Shown piece by piece: positions 51,091 through 59,277 of a stretch of DNA of 64,000 nt. The notes under the pieces are model-generated. The model was not told where the DNA came from. It saw only the letters and a list, made by a program, of their open reading frames with translations, and did not search any database. The position numbers and the translations under genes were made by a program. The stretch lies in assembly GCF_018310535.1 (NCBI RefSeq), contig NZ_CP074102.1, positions 6,758,001 to 6,822,000 of the forward strand, read 5' to 3'. Each line of letters begins with the position of its first letter. Within the stretch, counting starts at the first letter, position 1. Source of the DNA: Streptomyces mirabilis. Its GTDB lineage: Bacteria; Actinomycetota; Actinomycetes; Streptomycetales; Streptomycetaceae.

Positions 51091-52170
51091 TCATCCCCCA
51101 GCCACAACCATCGCCCGGTCCAACGCCTGGAGGAACCCATTGACGGTGGCCCGGTCACGCACGGCCAGGCGGAGCCAGTCGTCCCCCAGCCCCGGAAACG
51201 TGTCCCCACGCCGCACCGCGAACCCGAGCCCCCGCAACTGACGCCGCACCACCACCGCCCGAGGCAGCCGAATCAGCACGAACGGCCCCTCGGCGGGTTC
51301 GACGACCCGCAACCCGTCGGGCTCGAACTCCCTGAGCCCCGCGACGAGATGGGCCCGGTCGGAGCCGACCCGCCGAGCCGCGTGGGCGGCCTCCGCGAGC
51401 GCCCGGGGCGACACGCACACCTCGGCCGCCGCGAGGGCGGGCGTGGAGACGGGCCAGAGCGGCTGCGCACGGGACAGCTCACGGACCGTGTCGGGCGCGG
51501 CCAGGACGTACCCGATCCGCAACCCCGCCAGCCCCCACGTCTTCGTGAGGCTGCGCAGCACGACAAGCCCGGGAATGTCCGTCCGCCCGGCCAGCGCCTC
51601 CCGCTCACCCGGCACCGCGTCCATGAACGCCTCGTCGACCACCAATGTCCGCCCGGGCCGGGCGAGCGCGGCGATCGCGGCCGCCGGGTGCAGCACGGAC
51701 GTCGGATTGGTCGGGTTGCCGATCACGACGAGGTCCGCGTCCTCGGGTACGGCCGCGGGATCCAGCCGAAAGCCGTCCGACTCACGCAACAGCACCCGGT
51801 CGACCGTGTGGCCGGCATCCCGCAGCGCCGCCTCCGGCTCGGTGAACTGCGGGTGGACCACCACCGGCTGACGGACCTTCAGCGCGCGGGCCAGCAGCAC
51901 GAACGCCTCCGCCGCCCCCGCCGTCAGCAGCACCCGCTCCACCGGCACCCCGTGCCGCGCCGCCACCGCGGCCCGCGCGGCCCGCCCGTCCGGGTAGGCC
52001 GCGAGCCCGTCCAGTGACGCGGCGACGTGCTCGCGCAACCACGCCGGAGGCGTGTCCGCACGGACGTTCACCGCGAGATCGGTGAGTGCCGAGCCGTCGT
52101 CCCGCACCTCGGCGTCCCCGTGGTGCCGCAGATCGTGCGCGTCGCCCCCGTGCACGCCCTCAGTGCGCAT
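51091..52170 (-). CDS. cobC: Rv2231c-family PLP-dependent protein, CobC/threonine-phosphate decarboxylase-like
   Basis: The product has 359 residues, class I/II aminotransferase fold with NPTNPTSV, VVDEAFMDAV and the PLP lysine in SLTKTWGLAGLRIGY. In cobalamin clusters, this group is taken as the enzyme forming aminopropanol phosphate from threonine phosphate, or an assembly step near it. It overlaps the end of cbiX by 11 bases, and is the last gene of the cobalamin operon. ATG at 52170 was chosen; earlier in-frame ATG lies within the His-rich cbiX end. Confidence 0.82.
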   Translation of the reverse strand: MRTEGVHGGDAHDLRHHGDAEVRDDGSALTDLAVNVRADTPPAWLREHVAASLDGLAAYPDGRAARAAVAARHGVPVERVLLTAGAAEAFVLLARALKVRQPVVVHPQFTEPEAALRDAGHTVDRVLLRESDGFRLDPAAVPEDADLVVIGNPTNPTSVLHPAAAIAALARPGRTLVVDEAFMDAVPGEREALAGRTDIPGLVVLRSLTKTWGLAGLRIGYVLAAPDTVRELSRAQPLWPVSTPALAAAEVCVSPRALAEAAHAARRVGSDRAHLVAGLREFEPDGLRVVEPAEGPFVLIRLPRAVVVRRQLRGLGFAVRRGDTFPGLGDDWLRLAVRDRATVNGFLQALDRAMVVAGG

Positions 52171-53095
52171 GCGCGTGCCCGCCGTGGTGGTGCCCGTGGT
52201 GGTGTCCGTCGTGGTGGTGCCCGTCGTCGTCCGGGTGGAAGTGCGGCTGCTGGGGGAGGCCCACCTTGTCCTCGAAGCCGGGCAGCGCGATGCGGTAGAC
52301 ACAGGAGTCGCAGTTCATCCGCAGGTCGCCCTTGACGGCCTCCCGGTACCGCTCCATGACCAGGTCGAGCAGCTCCGGCTCGGGTCCGATGACCTCGGCC
52401 GACCGCACCTCGACGTCCGGGTGCGCGGCCGCCCAGCCCTCGGTCTGCTGCCGCACCCGGTCGGGGAGGATGCCGGTGAACAGGAAGTACGGCAGCACCA
52501 CGACCCTCCGCGCGCCCAGCTTCACACAGCGGTCCAGACCCGACGGGACGTCCGGCGCCGCCAGCGACACGAACGCCGTCTCGACGCCCGCGTACCCACG
52601 CCCCTCCCACAGCAGCCGCGCCGCCTTGTGCACCTCGGCGTTGGCGTCCGGGTCGGTGGAGCCGCGCCCGACGAGCAGCACGGTGACGTCGGACCGGTCC
52701 TCCGGCGTACGGGCCGCGGAGCCGAGCGCCTCGTCCAGTCGCCGTTCGAGCACCGCCAGCAGCGACGGGTGCGGGCCCAGCGGGCGCCCGTACGTGTACG
52801 AGATCCCGGGGTGCCGCTCCTTCTCGCGGGCCAGCGCCGCCGGGATGTCCCCCTTGGCGTGCCCGGCGGACACCAGCATCAGCGGCACTGCGGCGAACCG
52901 GCGTACCCCCTGCTCGACCAGTTCGGTCACGGCGTCACCCAGCGGCGGCGGCGACAGTTCGATGAACCCTCCGGCGACGGGCAGTTCGGGGTGACGGCGG
53001 CCGAGCTCCCGTACGAAGTCGCGGAAGGCCTCGGCTCCGGCCTCGTCCCGGGTGCCGTGTCCGGCGATGAGCAGGGCGGGGGGCGGGGTGGTCAC
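52160..53095 (-). CDS. cbiX: sirohydrochlorin chelatase CbiX with His-rich C-terminal tail
   Basis: The product has 311 residues: two CbiX/CbiK-like half domains with metal-site histidines His13 (AGHGTRDEAG) and His79 (SAGHAKGD). It inserts cobalt into sirohydrochlorin. A C-terminal extension adds CDSC (262-265) and then a run of about 15 His in residues 285-311, probably storing or handing over metal. GTG at 53095 overlaps the cobH stop, with AAGGAG six bases upstream. It is also the type used for iron/siroheme, so cobalt use is inferred from the cluster. Confidence 0.88.
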   Translation of the reverse strand: MTTPPPALLIAGHGTRDEAGAEAFRDFVRELGRRHPELPVAGGFIELSPPPLGDAVTELVEQGVRRFAAVPLMLVSAGHAKGDIPAALAREKERHPGISYTYGRPLGPHPSLLAVLERRLDEALGSAARTPEDRSDVTVLLVGRGSTDPDANAEVHKAARLLWEGRGYAGVETAFVSLAAPDVPSGLDRCVKLGARRVVVLPYFLFTGILPDRVRQQTEGWAAAHPDVEVRSAEVIGPEPELLDLVMERYREAVKGDLRMNCDSCVYRIALPGFEDKVGLPQQPHFHPDDDGHHHDGHHHGHHHGGHAHAH

Positions 53096-53676
53096 GAAAA
53101 CTCCTTGGTCACGGGGTGGTACAGCAGGGCGTTGAGCGCGGCGGCGGCGACCGCCGAGCCGCCCTTCTCGGACACGTTGCTGACGGCGGGCAGTCCGCTC
53201 TCGCGCAGCGCGGCCTTGGACTCGGCAGCGCCGACGAAGCCGACGGGCAGCCCGATGACGAGCGCCGGGTCGGCGTCGAGCGTCAGCAGCTCCTCCAGCG
53301 CGGTCGGCGCACAGCCGATCACCCACAGCGCGCCGGGCCCGACGTCCTCGTGGGCGAGCCGGATCGCGTGGGCCGAACGGGTCAGCCCCGGGCCGGACTT
53401 GGCGTCCCTGAGGCGGCAGACGGTGTCGCGGCGCGTGATGCCCGCCGCGACCATCTCCACGTCCACCACGACCGGCGCCCCGGCGTGCAGCGCCGCGTGC
53501 GCCTTCGCCAGGGCGCCCTCGTCGGTGACGAGGTCGGCCGCGTAGTCGAGGTCGGCCGCGGAGTGGACGACCCGCTCCACGACCGCCCGCGTCAGCGGCG
53601 GGAAGTGAGAGGTGTCCAGGCGGGCACGCAGCCGCCGGAAGGACTCCTGCTCGATCGGGTGAATCACGCGGTTCAC
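53092..53676 (-). CDS. cobH: precorrin-8X methylmutase CobH
   Basis: The product has 194 residues. GTG at 53676 follows GGGAGG. Motifs GAPVVVDVEMVAAGI, NVSEKGGSAVAAAALNALLY and the early catalytic His region HPIEQESFRRLR fit methylmutases that move the C11 methyl to C12, giving hydrogenobyrinate. It begins after a 184-base gap behind cbiG-cobJ. The length is a little short for the family (about 210), with the N-terminus reduced. Confidence 0.88.
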   Translation of the reverse strand: MNRVIHPIEQESFRRLRARLDTSHFPPLTRAVVERVVHSAADLDYAADLVTDEGALAKAHAALHAGAPVVVDVEMVAAGITRRDTVCRLRDAKSGPGLTRSAHAIRLAHEDVGPGALWVIGCAPTALEELLTLDADPALVIGLPVGFVGAAESKAALRESGLPAVSNVSEKGGSAVAAAALNALLYHPVTKEFS

Positions 53677-53860
53677 CGGGCCTCCCGGTGGTAACGTCGC
53701 CGCGTGCTGAGCGAGAACCAAGCCAGCACAGCAGCCTCCAATCCTTGGGGAAACCGGGCTGGTTCCAACCCGGCTGGTGTTGATCGCGGAAGACTCGATC
53801 GTTCGCCGAGCGACCGAGCAGCGTGAGCCAGGAATCCTCCTCGTTCGCGAGGAGGAGGGT
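53677..53860. other. 184-base spacer between cbiG-cobJ and cobH with a stem-loop
   Basis: TCCTCCTCG (53835-53843) and CGAGGAGGA (53848-53856) form a perfect 9-bp stem with a TTCG loop just after the cbiG-cobJ stop. An imperfect inverted repeat CCGGG...CCCGG lies at about 53754-53773. I looked for a cobalamin riboswitch and did not see the B12-box or other conserved elements. It may be an attenuator or processing site. Confidence 0.6.
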
Positions 53861-55594
53861 TCAATTGGGCTCCTCCTGCCAGCGGTAGCCGCGCGGTGTC
53901 ACCATGCGCCCGGCGATCTCCCGCGTCGCCGTGTTGCCCACGGTCACGACGGTCATCATGTCGACGATCGCCGGATCCAGGGACCCCAGCGACGTCACCC
54001 GGCTCGATTCGTCCGGCCGGGAGGCGTTGCGGACGACCCCGACCGGCGTCGTCGGTTCCCGGTGCTCGGCGAGGATCGCGAGCGCCTTCGGGAGCTGCCA
54101 GTCGCGGCCCCGGCTGCGCGGGTTGTAGAACGTCACCACGATGTCCGCCTCGGCCGCCGCCCGCACCCGGCGCTCGATGACCTCCCACGGTGTGTGCAGG
54201 TCGGAGAGGCTGATCGACACGTGGTCGTGGCCCAGCGGCGCGCCCAGGATCGCCCCGGCGGCGAGCGCGGCGGTCACGCCCGGCACCCCGACCACGTCGA
54301 TGTCGTCGGACGCCTCGGCCAGCGCCGGTGACGCCATCGCGTACACGCCCGCGTCTCCGCTGCCGATCAGCGCGACGGCATGCCCGCGCCGCGCCTCGGC
54401 CACCGCCGTGCGCGCCCGCTCCTCCTCGGCTCCGAGCCCGGACTCCAGGATCCGGGTGCCGGGGCGCAGCAGATCGCGGATCTGGTCGACGTACTGGTCG
54501 AGCCCGACGAGCACGGACGCCCGCCGCAGTTCCTCCTTCGCCCGCGGGGTGAGCAGGTCACGGGCGCCGGGACCGAGCCCGACGACCGCGAGCCGCCCGC
54601 GTGCCACGCGGCGCACGACGGCACAGGTGGCCATCGCGGGCTGCCCGTCCGCACGCGTCGACTTCCGCTTGGGTACGAGGAGTTCACCGCCGCGTACGAG
54701 GGCGGCGGCCTCCGCCACGGACGGGGTGCCGACGGCGGTGAGCGGCGCGTCCGAGGGGTTCGGCACGTCCACCGTCGCCAACTCCTCGGCGGTGTACGTC
54801 ACCACGGGCACCCCGAGCCGTCCGGCGGCCTCGACGATGCCGGGCTCCTCGGCCTTGGCGTCTACGGTGGCCAGCTCCGCGACGGACCTCGGGGACAGCC
54901 CGGCGTCACGGAGCACGTCCTCGACGAGACCGAGGACCTCCGCCACCGGGGCGCCCTTGGACGCGCCGACCCCCACCACCAGAGAGGGTGGCCGCAGCAG
55001 CACTTCGCGCTCGCCGGGCGCCACGGCCCGGTCGGTGACACGAATGCCGTACGCGCCCTCCGCCGCGATCGGCAGGGGCGGTAGCGGCCACGCCAACTCG
55101 GCCCGCAGGGCGACGGGTTCGCCGTCCAGCAGCGCCCGGGTGACCGCGGCGACCTCCCCCTCCACGGGGAAGCCGAGCGTGTCGAGTCCCGGCACTCCGA
55201 CCGCGTCCGTCGCCGTCGTCACCACCGGCTCGGCCCCGAGCAACTCGCCCACCTCGCGGGCTAGTTCATTGGCGCCACCGCCATGACCGCCGACGAGCGA
55301 AACGGCGAACCGCCCGCCCTCGTCCACGCACACGACCCCCGGGTCGGACGTCTTGTCGCCCAGCAGCGGCGCGATCAGCCGCACCACCGCGCCCGTGGCG
55401 AGGAAGCACACCAACTGGTCGCACTCCGCGAAGGCCCGCCGCACGGCGTCCCCGACGGACTCGGCGGACGCGGCCCCGGCGGACCCAGCGGATCCGGCGG
55501 ACCAGTCGTACACCCGCGTACGGGTGGGCCAGGCCGCGGCCAGCCGGTCACGGGCCGCCGCGCCCGCCGCCGTGGCGGAAATCAGGCCGATCAC
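53861..55594 (-). CDS. cobJ: bifunctional cobalt-precorrin-5A hydrolase (CbiG)/precorrin-3B C17-methyltransferase (CobJ)
   Basis: The product has 577 residues. The first half (about 1-330) is CbiG: FLATGAVVRLIAPLLGDK, GGHGGGANELA, and SLVVGVGASKGAP. The second (about 335-577) is CobJ/CbiH: VVGLGPGARDLLTPRA, SGDAGVYAMASPALA and VVTFYNPRSRGRDW, the SAM-binding methylase fold. The fusion joins opening of the C20 lactone with ring contraction and C17 methylation. GTG at 55594 follows AAGGAG; it overlaps the cobL end by 4 bases. Confidence 0.93.
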   Translation of the reverse strand: MIGLISATAAGAAARDRLAAAWPTRTRVYDWSAGSAGSAGAASAESVGDAVRRAFAECDQLVCFLATGAVVRLIAPLLGDKTSDPGVVCVDEGGRFAVSLVGGHGGGANELAREVGELLGAEPVVTTATDAVGVPGLDTLGFPVEGEVAAVTRALLDGEPVALRAELAWPLPPLPIAAEGAYGIRVTDRAVAPGEREVLLRPPSLVVGVGASKGAPVAEVLGLVEDVLRDAGLSPRSVAELATVDAKAEEPGIVEAAGRLGVPVVTYTAEELATVDVPNPSDAPLTAVGTPSVAEAAALVRGGELLVPKRKSTRADGQPAMATCAVVRRVARGRLAVVGLGPGARDLLTPRAKEELRRASVLVGLDQYVDQIRDLLRPGTRILESGLGAEEERARTAVAEARRGHAVALIGSGDAGVYAMASPALAEASDDIDVVGVPGVTAALAAGAILGAPLGHDHVSISLSDLHTPWEVIERRVRAAAEADIVVTFYNPRSRGRDWQLPKALAILAEHREPTTPVGVVRNASRPDESSRVTSLGSLDPAIVDMMTVVTVGNTATREIAGRMVTPRGYRWQEEPN

Positions 55595-56841
55595 TGGAGG
55601 ACTCCTTCGGTACGCGCCGGAGGCCGGACGCCCCACAGCAGAAAAACCGGGTTGGTGGCCGCGAGCCGGGTGACGTTCCCGGGCAGCGGCGCGAGCCGGG
55701 AGGACTGCAGCAGTACGCCGTCGCAGTCGAACCCGGCGGCGGTGAGCGCCTCCCGGGCCGCCGGCACCCGGTCGAGCGCGGCCATGGCGACGACAACGGC
55801 CCGCCGGGCCCGCCGTGCGCAGACGGTCACGATGGCGGGCAGCTCGCGCCCCCCGCCGCCGATGAACACGGCGTCCGGATCGTCCAGGTCGGACAGCACG
55901 GTCGGCGCGGCCCCGTGCACCACCCGGACGTCGACGCCGTGCGCCTCGGCGTTGGCGAGGATCCGGTCACAGCCGTCCCGTGTCTTCTCGATCGCGGTGA
56001 CGGCGGCCCCGAACCGCGCGCACTCGACGGCGACGGACCCGGAGCCCGCGCCGACGTCCCAGACCAGCTCGCCGAGGCGCGGCCCGAGCCGGGCCAGTGC
56101 CAGCGCCCGCACCTCGAACTTGCTGATCATCGAGTCGCGGTGGGCGAACTCGCGCTCGTCCAGGGCCCACCGGTCGGGTCCGGCCGGGGGACCGGCGACC
56201 GTCCGCACGGGGGCGAGGACCCGCGACTCGTCGAGGCACAGGACGACACTCACGGCCGTACCCCAGTCGCGGGCCGCGGCCTGAGCCGGGGTGACCCGCT
56301 CCACGCGCTCGTGCCCGGGGTCCCCGAGGGCGCTCGCCACGACGAGGACGCGCCCGGCGGAGCGGTGGGCGAGGGCGGCGCCCAGCTCGGCGGGCCCGGA
56401 GCCGGGCCCGGTCAGCACCGCCACCTTCGGGTGGGAGCGGCAGACCTGGACGGCCGTGCGCAGCGCGCGCCCGTGGGCGCTCACCACCACCGCGTCGTCC
56501 CAGGGCAGCCCGAGCCGCGCGAAGGCGGTCGCGACGGACGAGACACCGGGGCGCACGTCGAGCCGCTCGGCCCCGAACCGCTCGGCCAGCGCCCGCACGA
56601 TGCCGAAGAACCCGGGGTCACCGGAGGCGAGCACGACGACGCGCCGCTCCTTTTCCAGGCATCCCTCGATCGCGTCGAGAGCGGGCGCGAGCGGCCCCAG
56701 GACGATCCGCTCCACCGCGTCGGGCAGCCGCGCCGCCGCAAGGTGCCGTCGGGCGCCCACGACGAGCCCGGCGTCGGCCAGCGCGTCCGAGGCGTCCGTG
56801 GGAAGCGGTGCCCCCGTCCCCGTACCGAAGACGGTGATCAC
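55591..56841 (-). CDS. cobL: precorrin-6Y C5,15-methyltransferase (decarboxylating) CobL (CbiE-CbiT fusion)
   Basis: The product has 416 residues. The CbiE half (about 1-205) has VFGTGTGAPLP, SGDPGFFGIV and TGPGSGPAELGAAL. The CbiT half (about 225-400) is a Rossmann methyltransferase: VWDVGAGSGSVAVE and AIEKTRDGCDRI with GAAPTVL. It methylates C5 and C15 and decarboxylates the acetate at C12. GTG at 56841 overlaps cobM by GTGA. Confidence 0.93.
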   Translation of the reverse strand: MITVFGTGTGAPLPTDASDALADAGLVVGARRHLAAARLPDAVERIVLGPLAPALDAIEGCLEKERRVVVLASGDPGFFGIVRALAERFGAERLDVRPGVSSVATAFARLGLPWDDAVVVSAHGRALRTAVQVCRSHPKVAVLTGPGSGPAELGAALAHRSAGRVLVVASALGDPGHERVERVTPAQAAARDWGTAVSVVLCLDESRVLAPVRTVAGPPAGPDRWALDEREFAHRDSMISKFEVRALALARLGPRLGELVWDVGAGSGSVAVECARFGAAVTAIEKTRDGCDRILANAEAHGVDVRVVHGAAPTVLSDLDDPDAVFIGGGGRELPAIVTVCARRARRAVVVAMAALDRVPAAREALTAAGFDCDGVLLQSSRLAPLPGNVTRLAATNPVFLLWGVRPPARTEGVLQ

Positions 56842-57662
56842 GACGGACTGCCCTTGCGGGCCGCGCGCAGCTCCGCGCGCGCCTGCGGATCGGCCCTGCG
56901 GAAGCCGTGGAAGTGACCGGGATGGTAGAGGTGCGAGCGGGTGCCGGTCGCGTCGAGGGCGGGGCCGACCAGGAAGAGGGTGTGCTTCCAGAGCTTGTGC
57001 TCCTTGACGGTCTCCTCCAGCGTCTCGATCGTGCACTTCACGATCAGTTCCTCCGGCCAGGTCGCCTGGTAGGCGACCACGACCGGCGTGGACGTCGGAT
57101 AGCCGCCCTCCAGCAGCTCCCGTACGAGCTGTCCGCTGCGGGCGGCCGACAGGAACAGCGCCATGGTCGTGCCGTGCCGTGCGAACTCCCGCACCTCCTC
57201 GCCGGGCGGCATGGGCGTCTTGCCGCCGCCGAGCCGGGTGAGGATCACGGACTGCGCGACCTCGGGGATCGTCAGCTCGCGCTGGGCGAGCGCGGCCACG
57301 GCGGAGAAGGAGGAGACGCCGGGAATGATCTCGGTCTCGACGCCGAGGTCCGCACACCGGTCCAGCTGCTCCTGCGTGCCGCCCCACAGGGCCGGGTCGC
57401 CGGAGTGGATGCGGGCCACCTTCAGCCCCGCCGCCGCCGCCCGCTCGTACACGGCCACGACGTCCTCCAGGGACATCGTCGCCGAGTCCAGGATCTCCGT
57501 CCCCTCGCGCGCGTGCTCGAGGACCTCGGCCTGCACCAGGCTGGCCGCCCAGATCACGACGTCGGCCTCGGCGATGGCGCGCGCGGCGCGGAACGTCAGC
57601 AGGTCGGCGGCGCCGGGCCCTGCCCCGACGATGGTCACCTTGCCGGTGGGGGCATCGGCCAT
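56838..57662 (-). CDS. cobM: precorrin-4 C11-methyltransferase CobM
   Basis: The product has 274 residues: a tetrapyrrole methylase with VGAGPGAADLLTFRAARAI, HSGDPALWGGTQEQ and PGVSSFSAVAALAQ for SAM binding. It methylates C11 of precorrin-4 to give precorrin-5. First of the co-translated block cobM-cobL-cbiG/cobJ, divergent from the ZIP gene with 119 bases between. Confidence 0.93.
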   Translation of the reverse strand: MADAPTGKVTIVGAGPGAADLLTFRAARAIAEADVVIWAASLVQAEVLEHAREGTEILDSATMSLEDVVAVYERAAAAGLKVARIHSGDPALWGGTQEQLDRCADLGVETEIIPGVSSFSAVAALAQRELTIPEVAQSVILTRLGGGKTPMPPGEEVREFARHGTTMALFLSAARSGQLVRELLEGGYPTSTPVVVAYQATWPEELIVKCTIETLEETVKEHKLWKHTLFLVGPALDATGTRSHLYHPGHFHGFRRADPQARAELRAARKGSPS

Positions 57663-57781
57663 GGGAATCGGTCCTCTCCTACGGATGTATCGGGTGTTGC
57701 GAGAAGTCAGTGGGCGCGTCGGTGGGCACGAGGTTGTCGCCGGATGTGCGCGAACGGGGTGCGATCGGATACGAAGGGCTC

Positions 57782-58516
57782 ATGGCGGTCTTCGTCGCGC
57801 TCGGCGCGTTCCTGATGACGCTGGCCGGCGGCTGGACGGCACAGCGGGTCACCGACCGCCGCCACCTGGTGCTGGGCCTGGCGGGCGGGCTGATGCTCGG
57901 CGTGGTCGGCCTGGATCTGCTCCCGGAGGCGCTGAACGCGGCGGGCGAGGAGGTGTTCGGCGTACCGGCCGCCCTGCTGCTGTTCGTCGCCGGGTTCCTG
58001 TTGGCCCATTTGGTGGAACGTCTGCTGGCCGCCCGGCAGGCCGCGCACGGCGGCGAGGAGCACGACGGACGCGCGCCCGAGGTGGGCCTGACGGCCGCCG
58101 CGGCGATGGTCGGGCACAGCGCCATGGACGGCGTCGCGATCGGCGCCGCCTTCCAGGTCGGCGGCGGCATGGGCCTGGCGGTCGCGCTCGCGGTGATCGC
58201 CCATGACTTCGCGGACGGCTTCAACACGTACACGATCACGAGCCTGTACGGGAACGCGCGCCGCAAGGCGATCACGATGCTGTTCGCGGACGCGGTGGCC
58301 CCGGTGATCGGCGCCGCCTCGACCCTGTTCTTCACCATCCCGGAGCGAGCGCTCGGCGGCTATCTCGGCCTCTTCGGCGGCGTACTCCTGTACCTGGCCG
58401 CCGCCGAGATCCTCCCCGAGGCGCACCACGAGCACCCGGCCCGCTCGACCCTGCTGTGCACGATCGCGGGAGCGGGGTTCATCTGGCTGGTGGTGGGTCT
58501 CGCCGGAAGCGGGTGA
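57782..58516 (+). CDS. ZIP-family divalent metal transporter
   Basis: The product has 244 residues with eight predicted helices. Helix 4 signature is VGHSAMDGVAIGAAF and helix 5 is AHDFADGFNTYT, where His and Asp form the metal site. A variable His/acid loop (AAHGGEEHDGRAP) lies after helix 3. It imports Zn, Co or similar. It lies on the plus strand inside the otherwise minus-strand cobalamin cluster, so cobalt or zinc supply for it is likely. ATG at 57782 after AAGGG. Confidence 0.88.
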   Translation: MAVFVALGAFLMTLAGGWTAQRVTDRRHLVLGLAGGLMLGVVGLDLLPEALNAAGEEVFGVPAALLLFVAGFLLAHLVERLLAARQAAHGGEEHDGRAPEVGLTAAAAMVGHSAMDGVAIGAAFQVGGGMGLAVALAVIAHDFADGFNTYTITSLYGNARRKAITMLFADAVAPVIGAASTLFFTIPERALGGYLGLFGGVLLYLAAAEILPEAHHEHPARSTLLCTIAGAGFIWLVVGLAGSG

Positions 58517-58527
58517 CTTTCCGGGGA

Positions 58528-59277
58528 TCACAGTTTCCCGCCGCGCTTGCCGTCCCGCCGGGCGGGTGCGATGAGGGTGGAGAGGTACGGCAGCGGGTCG
58601 CCGTCGAGGTCGGCGGCGGGCCGGATGGACTCGCCCTCCAGCCCGAGCGCGGACCCCCACACGGCGTCGTCGAGCCGCCCCGTCACCCGCAGCGCCTCGG
58701 CGACCTCGTGCGCCTGCCGCCCGAACTTGTACGCGACGACGGTCCCGGGCCCGTTGAGGGCGTCCTTGAGCACGGCGGCCCCGGCGGTCACCGGCACGAG
58801 GGTGAGCGGCTCGGTCCCTTCCGTGAGCACGGCCCCGGAGCGTGCCGCCAGATCCTGCATGGCGGTGATACCGGGCACGGTCTCGACGACCGTGCCGGGC
58901 ACCAGTTCCTCGATGGTCTGCGCGAGATAGGTGAAGGTCGAGTACACGTTCGGATCGCCGATGGTCGCGAAGGCGACGGACGCGTGCCGCCGGAGCAGCT
59001 CCGCGACCCGCGCGCCGGCGGCGTCCCAGGCGGCCTCGCGCCGCCCCCGGTCGGTCCGCTCGTTGAGCGCGAACACGACGCGGACGACCTTCTCCTCGGG
59101 CACGTAGTGCAGGACAGTGGCCTCCGCGCGCCCCCGCTCTCCTCCGTCCTTTCCATCAGGCGCGGCCATCACCGGCACGACCACGACCTCGGCGGCACGC
59201 AGCGCGTTGACGCCCTTGACGGTCACCAGCTCCGGGTCACCGGGGCCGACCCCGATTCCGATCAGCTTGCTGCTCAT
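58528..59277 (-). CDS. cobI: precorrin-2 C20-methyltransferase CobI
   Basis: The product has 249 residues: VGPGDPELVTVKGVNALRAA opens the methylase fold, with TIGDPNVYSTFTYLA and PGITAMQDLAARSG as later SAM-site loops. It adds the methyl at C20 of precorrin-2. ATG at 59277 overlaps the cobB stop (ATGA); the GTG at 59289 is an alternative. It is convergent with the ZIP gene, 11 bases apart. Confidence 0.93.
   Translation of the reverse strand: MSSKLIGIGVGPGDPELVTVKGVNALRAAEVVVVPVMAAPDGKDGGERGRAEATVLHYVPEEKVVRVVFALNERTDRGRREAAWDAAGARVAELLRRHASVAFATIGDPNVYSTFTYLAQTIEELVPGTVVETVPGITAMQDLAARSGAVLTEGTEPLTLVPVTAGAAVLKDALNGPGTVVAYKFGRQAHEVAEALRVTGRLDDAVWGSALGLEGESIRPAADLDGDPLPYLSTLIAPARRDGKRGGKL

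Noticed and set aside
53677..53860. Possible cobalamin riboswitch in the cob operon gap
   Set aside because: Read on both strands, it lacks the B12-box and other conserved blocks; only a simple stem-loop is present.
57710..57781. 24-residue extension of the ZIP transporter from an upstream GTG
   Set aside because: The first membrane helix begins right after ATG 57782, which has AAGGG in place; the extension has no family similarity.
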